Positions 1-13,900 of a DNA stretch of 64,000 nt are shown one piece after another. Location: positions 29,578,001 to 29,642,000 of the forward strand of contig JAYKKT010000091.1 in the NCBI GenBank assembly GCA_036023115.1, in the 5' to 3' direction. The translations under genes and the position numbers were made by a program. Every line of letters starts with the position of its first letter. Position 1 is the first letter of the stretch. The DNA comes from Brasenia schreberi. Lineage: Eukaryota > Streptophyta > Magnoliopsida > Nymphaeales > Cabombaceae. The notes under the pieces are model-generated. The model made no database searches and was not told the DNA's origin. It was given only the letters and a program-made list of their open reading frames with translations.

Positions 1-2371
<2,371 letters not shown>

Positions 2372-2579
2372 AAGGGATTCCAGGTGGAAATGATCTTCAT
2401 ATGTTTTTGTCTTATATCATGGATCCGTGTACTGGCTTTTCTTTCTATTGTCTATTTAGTTCAATTTAGTATTGCACTCAGAGTGATGTTTGCAAGACTA
2501 GCATTAGTCTGCAGGGATGATTAGTGTACTCTTAGAGGAGGTTCTAGATTTGGTCGCCGAATGAACAGTTTGACTTTTG

Positions 2580-2624
<45 letters not shown>

Positions 2625-3150
2625 ACAACCACGCATGCCTGGGCGTGGATGTAACCACACTGTGTGGTATTTACACACACGACCGGGTCTATCTTTTGCC
2701 ACAAGGTTCAACCTTTTATGCCACTCTTCCATGTGGCTGTGCTGCTTTCGCCAAAGGCAGAAACACTTTGTCCCGGATGGGTCAACCATCAACACTAGGC
2801 CAAAATGGGCATGAACACAAGTTTTTGTCTGTTGGATCCTTGGACCCCACATACCTCACTAACACTTCTTTCTCATTAACATGGCTTAGCAGCCATAAAA
2901 TGGACTTTGGGAGCTTCACTTGGATCACAGTTGCACTTTGATGGCATGTGGGCTTGGAAATGTGCTTGAAGTTCATCTTCATGCGTCACGTCTTGAACAT
3001 GGACTGTTCATCCATTTCTCAGCCTCCTACAAATATTGAATTGTGGGAAGCAAACAGGGTTTATACCAGATAAACTTGATGAAGATATCCGAAGAAATCA
3101 CGTGTTAGTACCAATTCTTTTCTGGTTACAATGGGAGGTGTAAGTCTAAC
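2372..3150. other. RPS13 3' flank with CT/CA microsatellite, no gene seen
   Basis: This is the presumed 3' UTR and downstream flank of RPS13. It holds a compound dinucleotide microsatellite, about (TC)10 at 2581-2600 followed by (AC)13 at 2601-2626. The open frames across the repeat are low-complexity artefacts on both strands. I see no splice-supported exon or known protein motif here. Confidence 0.6.
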
Positions 3151-3156
3151 ATGCAT

Positions 3157-3232
3157 GCATGCCTTGGCAATCGAACTCATTACCAGTGACGTGGGAGTCA
3201 GGCTCCCCTGCCAGATGAGTTAGTGCCTCTAC
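3157..3232 (-). mobile_element. tRNA-derived SINE-like head
   Basis: The complement contains an A-box-like TAACTCATCTGGCA and, about 45 bases on, a B-box-like GAGTTCGATTGCC. This is the spacing of the internal Pol III promoter of a tRNA-derived SINE. No clear tail or target duplication was found, so the boundaries are approximate. It could also be a tRNA relic. Confidence 0.4.
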
Positions 3233-3916
3233 TCCAATCCTGTACTTGCTCTCATACGTAAGGGAAGAACTCTCACCAATAGTTGAGTTCAAAGGTTTCA
3301 ATTTTATAGTTAAAACTTTGGTATGATCTTACACAATTTCACGAAGAATTTGTCATGAACCGAGCTCCGGCAATCTCGAAGACGATGTGGAAGCGTCATG
3401 CAGCATTAACCATATCCGTGATGCTGCCAACCAGCTTGAAATCACAAAAATCCATGGAGATTCTCTATAATAAAGAACATCCTTGTATGGTGGTGCATTC
3501 GGATAAAAAAGGGACACTCGATATAGAAACACAAAATGTGACGACACTAATGTGGATCTTAGTTAATCTGAATCTGAAATCAAATCTATGACTGTAGACG
3601 AATCTAAATGAGATTCAAACTATTTTAAACTAAATCAAATATAAACTAATCATACATACGCTGACATCTTGTGATAGGATTCATGTAACTGACCCCTCTT
3701 GGTGTAGGAAAAACCTTTAAGGGAGGTGTTTGATCACACAGATGCACACGAAAAAACATGTGATAGAAACATCAAGTGTGACACAATGGCACAATGATTA
3801 ATGTGGATCTTAACTAATTTAAATCTGAATCTAATTCATTAATTAACAATCATTCAAACGATTCTAGATGGATTAAAATGAGATTTAAATTACTTTAAAC
3901 CAAGTTAAATCTAAAT

Positions 3917-4079
3917 GAAGAATAGCAGTTTCAATTCTGAATCCACTTGTTATATGAACCATGTCTGAGTGTTGTAGTCCTCCCGACAGCCTCCAATCAT
4001 GTGACAGAATTTGACCTCACTCTGAAGAATCGCAGTTTCAATTCTGAATCCACTTGTTATATGAGCCATGTCTGATACC
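3917..4079 (+). repeat. 107-bp-spaced direct duplication
   Basis: A block of about 56 bases at 3917-3972 is repeated nearly perfectly at 4024-4079, giving a tandem-like duplication with a period of about 107 bp. The region 3233-4712 is otherwise AT-rich intergenic sequence with no recognisable gene. Confidence 0.7.
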
Positions 4080-4090
4080 AAAATTCTGAC

Positions 4091-4165
4091 TTTTTTTTTT
4101 GTTAATGGGGGTGAAGTCAGCTATTACATGTCCCGGAGTCGAACTCATGACCAGTATGCTCTCTG
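4091..4165 (-). mobile_element. SINE-like fragment with A-rich tail
   Basis: On the complement, a B-box-like GAGTTCGACTCC is followed downstream by an A-rich tail (the T run at 4091-4101). This is the polarity of a minus-strand SINE 3' part. No A box or target duplication was located, so the call is tentative. Confidence 0.3.
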
Positions 4166-4728
4166 TCTATATATATAGAGAGAAAATGTGGTAAATGTAC
4201 ATTTCTATCCATTTTTAGATCTCTTAGAACGGTTCTATTTCTATCATTTGATTTGGATGATCGGTAGTGGAATAGTAGAGATATGAATTTAAAAAATAAA
4301 AGTATATTTTTGCTTAATATTTATTTTAAATTCAAATCTCTACTTCAATCATGTCAACTAACGCTGAAAATGTTTAAGCATAGTTGGGTATGTGTATGAA
4401 CTATGCTTGCTCTCGATAAATACTCAAATGCTCAAATTTACTTTTTTTGATCTTTTATTTAACATAATACTTTTTTATTTTATATAAATATTTTTTTCTT
4501 TATCACTTTCACTCTTCTTGGGATTTGAGCATTTACTCTTTATATATATATATATATTCAACCTTTGAACCGTTAACAGAACCATATAAGTTTTTTCTTT
4601 TTCAAGCTAAAAGAAACTGGTTCACATACAAAATTTTCTTCTTCAAACCAAACCAAACCGCAAGTTTGCATGTTTGAACACCCCTACTTATGATTTTGTG
4701 AAAGCGAATTTTGTACACGCATTAAATA

Positions 4729-5698
4729 CTACAACAACAACTAAGCCTTTTCCCATACTAGACGGGGTCAGCTACATTCTTTGTTTCCAGAGATCTCTAT
4801 CGCATGTCATGTTAGCAGTTAACTCACAATAAGCTAGATCATTCTTTATTGTTTCTTTCCAACACTTTTGTGGTCATCCTCTATCTCTTTTAATACTTTT
4901 CAAATTTAGTTTTTCATACCTTCTTAAAGGTTCTTCTTGTGATCTTCTTTCTATATGTCCATGCCATCTTAAACGATATTCTCTCATTTTATCCTCTATT
5001 GGTGTCACTCCTAATTTGTTTCTAATAACCTCATTATGTATACGGTCTTTTTTTGTATGACCACTTACCCATCTCAACATCTTCATTTCTGTCACAGACA
5101 TCTTTTGTACATGTTGATGATTAGCTGCCCAACACTCAAAACCATAAAACATGACAAGCCTAATTGTTGCTCTATAATATTTACCTTTTAACTTTAATGA
5201 TATCTTTTTATCACAAATAATACCTGATGCTCCTCTCCATTTTAACTAACCAGTATTAATTCTATGCGTAGCATCTCCATCAATTCTTCCATCACTCCAA
5301 AAATTGAACCTAGGTATTTAAAACTTTCCTTTTTGGCGATGCAATGTGTGCCAATTTTAATTTCTATGTCATCTGAGGTAACCAAATGATCAAACTTACA
5401 TTCCATATATTTTGTCTTTGTTCTACTAAGTCGGAGGCCTTTGCTTTCTAATGTTTCTCTCCATAGTTCCAATTTTCTATTAACATTTTCCTTAGACTCC
5501 TCCACTAATACAATGTCATCTCCAAATAACATACACCAAGGTACTTGATCTTGAATATGTTTTGTTAACTCATCAATCACCATTGTAAATAAGTATGGAC
5601 TTAAAGTTGATGGTTGATGTAACCCAATATTAACTTAAAGAAGTCTTTCATCGTTCGTGAGTCCTGAGACATGTTTTGTTAACTCATCAATCACCATG
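4729..5698 (-). mobile_element. RTE LINE, 5'-truncated and rearranged, with 16-bp TSD
   Basis: Minus-strand 3' part of the RTE family that is nearly complete at 13783-17058. Translated pieces cover the distal reverse transcriptase (the FADD box is changed to FGDD) and the C-terminal domain (KMLRWVSGHTKKDRIHNEVI). It ends in the RTE-type (TTG)n tail, seen as CAACAACAAC on the plus strand. Flanking 16-bp copies of GTACACGCATTAAATA lie at 4713-4728 and 5699-5714. About 30 bases from 5553-5582 recur at 5669-5698, so the 5' end was rearranged, probably during insertion. It is non-coding now. Confidence 0.9.
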
Positions 5699-5770
5699 GT
5701 ACACGCATTAAATAACTAAAGAAAACTTATAGGCACGTAATCATATACACGCAAATTTTGTAGGGGAACG

Positions 5771-5801
5771 AGTGAGTGTGAGTGTGAGTGTGAGTGTGAG
5801 T
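5771..5801 (+). repeat. (GTGAGT)n minisatellite
   Basis: About five tandem copies of a GTGAGT hexamer lie upstream of the RabGAP-like exon. Confidence 0.8.
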
Positions 5802-6063
5802 TAAAACCCTCTGATGATGGAAACCGTTTGCGAATCTCGTAGTATCGAGTAATGCTTGCGTTGAGGAAGAGCGGTTCAAGTTCTTACAAACTGTCGCGAG
5901 CCTGTTTTGCAGCAGCGGTTACATTGCAAATTTATGGGGAAAGAGACTTGTAAACGAAGTTCACGGGTGGACGAGCGGTAGAAAAACGCTTCGTTCGCCT
6001 CAACGGCTGCCTTTGCCTTGTGTGTCCTAAGAGAGAGGGAGAGGGAGAGTTTCGCGGACGGGC

Positions 6064-6066
<3 letters not shown>

Positions 6067-6127
<61 letters not shown>
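6067..6127 (+). repeat. (TC)n tract in the 5' region of the RabGAP-like gene
   Basis: An uninterrupted CT/TC tract of about 60 bases lies roughly 530 bases upstream of the start codon at 6662. Pyrimidine tracts are common in plant core promoters and 5' leaders, so 5802-6661 is the likely promoter and leader. I could not place a TATA box or transcription start with confidence. Confidence 0.7.
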
Positions 6128-6130
<3 letters not shown>

Positions 6131-6661
6131 ACTTAATTAAGCTTGTTTAATCCATCCATTAACTCCGAATCAGGGGATCGATCAATCTCCCTTTCGTTGA
6201 TCCCCCGAGCTACATCCAAGCGCTAGTTTGTATCACTTCTATCGCCTTTCCCTTCCATTCGTTTCTCTTCTAACGATCAATTTTTCGATTGCTAGCGATC
6301 GGTCAGACCCTTTTTCTCGCAATTTTTGTTTGCGGTTTATCTTGCATTTTTCGTCTTTCCACGGATCAACTCCCCATTGCTAACGGCGAATTAAACGGTT
6401 TATTATATTTGATCCTTTTACTTTCATAACTTGTTTTTCATTTCTTCTTCCTTGTTTTCTTTGTGACGCTACCAATCCAGCTTCAGTGTGCTAGCTGAGA
6501 ACCAAACGGTTCTGATTTATTCTTATTTTCTGAATTCTGCGATTTTTTGGCATTTCGGCAATTCTTTGGTACCTGTTTTGTTCGTTGATTCAATTTCGAT
6601 TTTGGCCTTTACCCGGCCGTTCCTTTAATTGTTAATTACTTGGTTCCAACGAGTCTGTGGA

Positions 6662-6748
6662 ATGAGGAAGAGTAGCAGCGAGGACGCTGATTCTTACTAC
6701 GTGGTTCGACCGGAATGTGAAGTACCGAAGACTCAATTCAGGATCAAG
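6662..6748 (+). CDS. First coding exon of a TBC-domain RabGAP-like protein (partial)
   Basis: The ATG at 6662 opens 29 codons ending exactly at an AAG|GTATGG donor. The peptide contains DSYYVVRPECEVPKTQFRIK. This resembles, from memory of the family, the N-terminus that precedes the Rab-GTPase-activating TBC domain in plant TBC1/Gyp1-like proteins (RPEC..VPKT.F..K). Such proteins stimulate GTP hydrolysis by Rab GTPases in membrane traffic. The catalytic TBC exons are not found downstream in the window: they may lie beyond the transposon nest, or the gene may be truncated. I prefer this ATG because the apparent upstream extension of the frame lacks an ATG. The identification rests on a short peptide. 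Confidence 0.6.
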
Positions 6749-9046
6749 GTATGGAAAGAAACAAAGACAATTTATTTTGTTCAACTCACCGAATTGTGCT
6801 GTCATTATGTTAGTGATTGATGTTTGGTGCTGTTATGGATTTTCTAAAATTCTTGTTATTGGTTCAGTGAGGAGCATTGTTCCTTTTTTTCAATTTTTTA
6901 GTTTTGGAACTGAATTTGGTTTCTGTGGAGGTTTAAGCTTTGACAACGTCATGCAACCGCGTAACATGTATTCCTGGAAACAAAAAACTTTTCTTTTCCT
7001 CAGTTTATCGTGAACATTGTTAGGATCCATTTTTGATGGTGACGAAGGAAGATAGCCACTGGGATTGAGTAATAGAATGAAAAAGGAAAGATGCCAGTAG
7101 TCCGTTATGTCATCCATGACTTTTACGGGTATTGAGAAGTCAAACTTTGTTAAAGCAACTGAAAAGTGCAGGTGAATCTAGCCAGTGCATTAGGAGACAG
7201 ACAAATAAGCGGCAAACGTGAGGTCAAGACAATATGCAAAAATGACTGAGTTATGGCTAAATAGAGGCACTAAAATGCTCCATCTCATGCATTAACTTTT
7301 GTGCTCTTCTCAAAACAAGAGAATTTTGCATTGGTTCTAGCAGGAAAAGTTGAACATAACAAATTCGTCTTATTTGGGATTGTGATGTATCTAGTACTTG
7401 TTTTGGTGCTATGTAATGACATTTCATATCCTTATCCACTAAAGCAGTCCTGGCTTCATGATTTATGTGCCATGTGCCCTCACAATATGATATGCTGCAA
7501 AAGTCTACCTCCAATTTTCTTGTTTTATGTTTGAGTGAGTGTTTAATCCTCTCTGGTGTTTTTAGACTTCCCAAGGGCTTTTTGCTTTCCATTTTGCTTG
7601 CCTAGCTATTGGTGAATACCTTTTTTGTATTTCTTGTCTCAAAATTGTGGATTTTAATTTTCAAACTCTGCTACTTCAGTAGTTTCACTAATATATGTGT
7701 GTGTGTCTCAACTTTGATTTTGTTCTCTGAATGTGCTTATCGAATGTGAGAGCAAGCCCGTTCTTAAGAGTTTTAGGATATTTGAATATGTTCATATTGT
7801 GTGAAGTTGCTAGAATAATTTTAGAGTGACCTGTACTTTGGAAATTTGGCAGCTAGGTGGTCTAGGCACTCTTTAAAGAAGAAACCTCGACAACATAAAT
7901 TTCATAGAGAATTTGATCTCAGTATAGGGTAGAAGGATGTCCTGATTTTTTTGAACCTGATCTATTGCTCCACCTGTGGATCTAAGTTGTGCTTTGTGTC
8001 AAATAATGCTCAACAATTTTGTTGTGGACATGTCATATTGGTGCTGTTGGCCACTAGGAGAAGACTTGGGTTAATTCTGGTCCATTATTGTGTCACATGG
8101 GTGCGGGTGTGGGTGCAAGACATGAACAATTTCTGAAAATCACAGCTGCAGGGACACACTTTATCAAATTATAATTTATAGATATTATTGTATAGATTGA
8201 TAATATCTCATCTGCTTTGATAAGTTGATTCACCAATAAGGTAATAATTGCAAAATATTCATGGACCATCTTGTGGCAGTACTAAAACAATATTTTAAAT
8301 AGATGTTGTGAGTCTGACACACAAAAAGTATGATGTCAAGTGTCCAAATATTCGACAAAGGTGTGCACCCTGGTAGAAGTGTGTAAGCGACGTGACATAG
8401 GCCCATTGTATTGGTCTCATTCACTTACCAAGAAAGGCTTTGATGCTGCTGCTAACCCTTACCTTCTTATGTTTGACCATATGCTATCCACAGTTAGAAG
8501 AGGTGGGTTTACAGATAGAAACACTACATATATATAAAGTTTACAGACACAGGCGCTAGATGTATGAGGTTTACATACACGAACACCTGATTATGAATAA
8601 AGGAAAGAAATTTGACCATATATCGGGAAAGAAACAATTTTGATTTTGTGAAAACTCATTTTATTGAAAATTACTTTATTGTTCAGTTCATTATGGTTAG
8701 GCTTCACCCTTATACAGCTAACTCCAGGCCGGGATAAGTGAGTTGCATTATGTAATCCTATGGCAGACAGCGGGGTGTTAGCGGTTGACCCTAATATAGC
8801 AGTAGCGCATATATAGCAAATTTAGTACACTTTCGTTTATGATTAAAAAATAATATATATATATATATATAATGGATTCTTTAATTTCTAAGAAATATCA
8901 AGAAACATGTAAGTACCACTTTCATAAATATGAATCAAACTAAATAAATAAATTCTAAGATGATAAACAATAAATTCCATGTGACATATGCATATTGAAT
9001 TGTTATACCTAAATTAAAAACAAAAACATAAAATGTAACCGATTCT
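6749..9046 (+). other. Presumed intron 1 or intergenic; no exon recognised
   Basis: This stretch is AT-rich with a short (TG)n near 7697 and an (AT)n near 8851-8871. I looked for the expected next RabGAP exon (a GKTLS..RW.AAF-like peptide) on the plus strand and did not see it. The open frames here are short and share no family motif. Confidence 0.5.
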
Positions 9047-9062
9047 AAGTAGTAAGAAGAAG

Positions 9063-9686
9063 ACAACAACAAACAACAACAACTAAGCCTTTTCCCATAC
9101 TAGACGGGGTCGGCTACATGGATTCTTTGTTTCCAGAGATCCCTATCGTGAGCCATGTTAGCAGTTAACTCCCAATAAGCTAGATCATTCTTTATTGTTT
9201 CTTTCCAACACTTTTGTGGTCGTCCTCTACCTCTTTTAATACTTTCCAATTTTAGTTTTTCTAACCTTCTTACAGGTTCTTCTTTTGATCTTCTTTCTAT
9301 ATGTCCAAACCATCTTAAACGATGTTCTCTCATTTTATCCTGTATTGGTGCCACTCCTAATTTGTTTCTAATAACCTCATTATGTATACGGTCTTTTCTT
9401 GTATGACCACTCATCCATCTCAACATCTTCATTTCTGTCACAGACATCTTTTGTACATGTTGATGATTAACTGCCCAACACTCAGAACCATAAAACATGG
9501 CAGGCCTAATTGCTGCTCTATAATATTTACCTTTTAATTTTAATGGTATCTTCTTATCACAAAGAATACCTGATGCTCCTCTCCATTTTAACCAACCATC
9601 ATTAATTCTATGTGTAACATCTCCATCAATTCTTCCATCACTTTGAAAAATTGACCCTAGGTATTTAAAACTTTCCTTTTGGGGAA
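9063..9686 (-). mobile_element. RTE LINE, 5'-truncated 3' fragment with TSD
   Basis: A strongly 5'-truncated RTE copy. It encodes the last ~130 residues of the polyprotein in one intact frame (9100-9498 minus, from a Met in the SECWAVNHQHVQKMSVTEMK block to the stop), then a (TTG)n tail. A 16-bp duplication AAGTAGTAAGAAGAAG flanks it at 9047-9062 and 9687-9702. This copy keeps the KEEPVRRLEKLKLESIKRGRG stretch that is frameshifted in the larger copy at 13783-17058. Confidence 0.92.
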
Positions 9687-10424
9687 AAGTAGTAAGAAGA
9701 AGAATTAAAAGAAATTAGTATATTATACTTATCTACTCTGGTATGGTGACTGACTATAGTCCAATCTAATTTGACCAATGGAATGGATTATATTTACCAG
9801 CAAATAGAATATAATAATATTAGGGTAGAGGAATAAATACTCTTAAAACATCAAAAAAATCTTTAAGATACCTAAGAAAATATAATACTCACCAAAAAAT
9901 CATAGATTTAAAATCAAAATATAACATCCACCAAAAGAGAAACAAAAACATACATCGAACATTAAGAGACAGAAAAATACAGACATAGCATTAATTGAGA
10001 GATGCAAAAGTATAGGGAGAAGGGGATGAGAGACACAAAAGCATAGAGAGAAGGGGGCGTAAGAGAGAGCCGCATACGGAAGGGGGTCGGAGAGAGCCGC
10101 AAACAGCTAGTGTTGCTTGTTGAGAGAGATGCAGACAGTGTTGTCTGACGCGTATCGTATCATGTATCGCTGGGCTCCACAATACGGACGTATCGTATCG
10201 TAGCATATCGTATCGCCCGTATCATACTTTAATATTTAAATAATATAAAAAATAATTTAAAAAAATCAAGAAAATTTAGTAAAAATCTGAAAAAAATTAG
10301 AAAAAATCTGGTAATTGCTTTAAATTCATATAATGCAAAGTTTAGTACAGATTGAGCATTCAACATTGAACAATTGCATCCAAATTTACATATTTTGAAT
10401 CAAAAAAATGAAATACATTTACAT

Positions 10425-12163
10425 TTTACAAATTATAATCATGATCATCAACTAAATAATCTTCATCTTCTCCTTGCTGAAGATCCTCATCATCATCAAC
10501 AGCAACACCTTCTGCTTAGAAATCAAATTCTTCATCTCCTTGATACTGTTATTGCACTCCTTCCAAATTAATCAATGCAATTCCTTCTTCAGTTAGGAGA
10601 GCATTTTCTTCACTGTCTTCTATAATCCAATCTTCTAATATATCAAAATTATCCAAACTTATTGGATCAAATTGGCTTTCTTGTCTATTTACTTTTTTTA
10701 ATTGCCTACAACAAACAAAGATAAATAATTAGTAAATAATATTAACAATTGAAGTCAAACAATTTATTGAATTAAACATTTAAGTAATACAACATTACCT
10801 TTCACGAAGACACATGTTACAATGAATAAAAACTAAATCATTTAGTCTCTTATATTCCAACCTGTTGTCCTTCTTTGTATGGATGTGTTCAAAGAGACTC
10901 CAATTCCTTTCACAACCTGTTGCACTACAGGTTTGGCTCAGGACTCTTCCTGCAAAATCTCTAAGGTTCGGACAATCAGTTCCAAACCTATTCCATCAAA
11001 CATCTGTAGAAAAAGATAAACATTAGAGATATAATCCACAGTAATATAAGATGAAACTTAAATACGAAGATAAACAATTTACCTGGACGCGTCGTAGTGC
11101 GGTTGTAAATTGCTACATGCAAACCCATCAAGTGAAGAGCATTATCATAAATCTCCATCTCTCGATGTATAGCATCTGCTATGCTCTCATTAGGGACTAA
11201 TCTATTAATACAATCAATGATGCCTCGATTAACCTCACCGTCCCTTTTGAAGGTTGTTGAATGATGGGTTTAGATAATATGTTGCTGCATGAATAGGCTG
11301 ATGCAATTGTTTATTTCATCTATTATCAATTATTTTCCACACGGGCACATAATCTCTCTTTTTCTATTAAAATTATTTCTGATGGCTTCTTTTGCCCTAT
11401 TCATGGCTTCATAAAGGTAGCCCATAGATGGTTTCTCATCACAGTCAACCAATCTCAAAACCTTTACTAAAGGACATGTAATCCTCAACAGTCTAACACA
11501 TGCATTCCAAAATGTACTCCTGAAGACTGTCTCGGAAATCTCATTCAGCTTTCTATTTCTTCTGTTCGAAGGCAACTATGCAAATTGTTGCCACTCATCT
11601 GAGAAGAATATTCTCTTCAATACTTGCTTCTGTCTCATAATACTCTGTACAGATAAGAAGTTTGTTGCAAACAGAGTTATAGTTGTTCGAAGAAGCTCTA
11701 TACCTTCTGTATATCTCCTCATCATACACAAAACAAATGCATGGTTGTAAATGAATTTTGTAATATCTTGGCAACACTCAGTTGCTACCTTTATTTCATC
11801 CATCTCACCAATGTCCTCAAGGATGAGATCTAAACAATGGGCTGCGCATGGTGTCCAGTAGAAAGTCCCATAAATATCAGCTAACTCCTTTCCAGCTGCT
11901 TTGTAGTGTCCAGTAGAAAGTACCATAAATATCAGCTAACTCCTTTCTAGCTATTTTGTAGTTAGCTGCATTATCTCTAATCAATTGGACTACATTCTCT
12001 AGCCCAACCTCTTGTATAACCTTATCAAATTCTTCTTGTAGAATATCCGCAGTGTACCTCTCCTCTGACATATCCAAAGATCTGAAAAACATAAGTCCTT
12101 TAGGACGGTAGACAAGAAAGTTTAGCAAGGTCCTTCCTCGCCTATCTGCCATCCATCTGCCAT
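10425..12163 (-). pseudogene. hAT-1 transposase, middle and C-terminal part
   Basis: Reading on the minus strand from 12152, the frames give MADRRGRTLLNFLVYRPKG, then LQEEFDKVIQEVGLENVVQL, then YGTFYWTPCAAHCLDLILED. This is the hAT RNase-H-fold core around the conserved W(x)PCAAHCLDLILED block. The dimerisation-domain region follows towards 10800, and an acidic C-terminal tail ends near 10425. A short duplicated stretch at 11880-11940 and several frame breaks show that it is non-functional. It is the same family as hAT-2 at 22234-24925, in the opposite orientation. Confidence 0.85.
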
Positions 12164-12168
12164 GATAG

Positions 12169-12491
12169 TATTATAAAAAATAATAATCTTATTCATTGAA
12201 AATAAAAGCAACTTACAGTATATGGCAGATTGGAGGCATTCCTCCAATCTGCTGGAGGCATTCCTCCAATCTGCCCTACAAAAGAAGACTCACGGCTGCT
12301 CCTGTGCTGCCTCTTCTAATCTCACGTTTTAACCCTAACAAGATATTTATACTAAATCTAACTTGAATGACAAAATTACCCCTAATCAAACTTATCTACT
12401 ACTAAGGTAACCGAATCTACACTAGACCCATAACAACCCATTACACGACCCATAAAATACATAAACTTATATTGAATCTATTTGTCTAACA
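12169..12491 (-). repeat. Copia-A 3' LTR
   Basis: This LTR starts TGTTAGACA on the minus strand and is preceded by a polypurine tract (the complement of CTGCCCCTCAAG at 12492-12503). It differs from the partner LTR mainly by a tandemly doubled palindrome, CAGATTGGAGGCATTCCTCC and its continuation, at about 12229-12272. Confidence 0.95.
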
Positions 12492-12498
12492 CTGCCCC

Positions 12499-13065
12499 TC
12501 AAGTTGGGTGAAAAATATTGAGAACACCCAACTTGGATAACGTGTCTTTGAGTTGTCTGCTAGTAGTGGCTTTAGTAAAAAAATCAGCCCTCTGATTTAC
12601 TAATTTAACATACTCCAATTGGAACTCTTGAAGAGTTATCTTCTCTTTGATAAAGTGGCAGTCAATTTCGATATGTTTGGTTCTTTCATGATATACGGGA
12701 TTAGAAGCCATCTGAATTGTTGTAATGCTATAATAGTATAGTGGTATAGAATGCATAGAATTGAATCCAAGTTCACTTATTAGAGAAGACACCCATTTGC
12801 CTTCACACATTGCTTGAGCTATTGCTCTGTATTCAGCTTCAGTTGTAGATCTGGCAACAACAATCTGTTTTTTACTTTTCCATGATATAATATTTCCACC
12901 AAGTAATGTAACATATCCTGTAGTTGATTTGCGGTCATATTGAGATCCAACCCAATCTGCATCTGTATAGAGCTTCCACCTGACATGGATCAGGATTTTT
13001 ACATTATAATAGTCCTCTTCACAGGTTCCCTTTAGGTATCTTAGAATTCTATCCTTTGACTTCAA
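12499..13065 (-). pseudogene. Copia-A RNase H domain
   Basis: A 188-residue open frame holding the Copia RNase H: LYTDADWVGS with the first catalytic Asp, DRKSTTGYV, SWKSKKQIVVARSTTEAEYRA with the catalytic Glu, then HERTKHIEIDCHFIKEK and the C-terminal tail. In a live element it would degrade the RNA strand of the RNA-DNA hybrid during reverse transcription. Here it is severed from the RT by frame breaks, so it is a remnant. Confidence 0.9.
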
Positions 13066-13782
13066 AAATGCTTAAAGTAGGATGAGTGCATAGTGATTGA
13101 CCTTACATAGCTACCCGAATGCAATATCTGGGCGAGTATGAGAGAGAATAGATTAGTCTCCCAGCTAATCTTTGTAGTACTGCTTCTCTGCATACGTAGT
13201 TACTTCCTCCGGAGGTTAGGCTAGTTCAAGTTTTACATTTTGCTCAATGGAGTGTCTCGGCTGCGCTTACACCCCGATAAGCCGGATTCCATATAAGCAA
13301 ATCTAGAATATACTTTCCTTTGATTAATAAAGATTCCTTCCTTTGATCTAGCGAACTTCGATTCCAAGAAAGTACTTTAATGGACCAAGTTCTTTAATTT
13401 TCAAAAGGCAGCAGCTTGATTTCTTCTTCAAATGATCAATTTCTCCATCATCATTTCTTTGATCAAGATAATATCATCCCAACATATACAATTAAAACAG
13501 CACCTTTATCATTCATAGGTATGTCGAACATAAAACATTGTATGATCAGTTTACAACTTTTAGCTGTATCCGAGACCTTTCACGGAGTAGTCACAAAAGC
13601 GTTGAAACCACGCTCTTGGAGACTCTTTAGCTCATAAATTGCTTTATTTAGTTTGCACACCCTATTATCAGACATTTTTATATTCATTCCTGGAGGGAGT
13701 TCCATGTAGACTTCTTCATTTAAGTCTCCTTGTAAGAAAGCATTTTTGACATTTAGTTGCCATAAATCCCAACCCAAATTCG
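13066..13782 (-). pseudogene. Copia-A reverse transcriptase, distal part
   Basis: Minus-strand frames carry [20 protein letters not shown] and VYMELPPGM (RT fingers/palm), then a decayed catalytic region near 13465-13490 where the expected YVDDI reads YVGMI-like. Most of the stretch at 13070-13400 no longer aligns with RT and may be rearranged. The LINE inserted just upstream of [12 protein letters not shown]. Confidence 0.8.
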
Positions 13783-13900
13783 GGCGGCAACGCCCATGTA
13801 AGGGATCACCCTTGCATTGCCGGTCCCAAGCCCGGATAAAGGAGGAGGGTTGTGTTAGGCTTCCGACAGCCAGCGTAAAACTTCGTCGGATTTCTACAAC

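Noticed and set aside
2561..2941. Open frame of 126 residues across the CT/CA repeat
   Set aside because: The residues are low-complexity SLSLSHTHTH produced by the dinucleotide repeat, with no splice or family support.
9991..10206. Minus-strand frame near the hAT-1 end
   Set aside because: It spans GAGAGA-type repeats and hAT subterminal ATCGTATCG motifs and has no protein similarity I can recognise.
10374..10571. His/Asn/Leu-rich plus-strand frame
   Set aside because: It is the antisense of the acidic C-terminal tail of the hAT-1 transposase.
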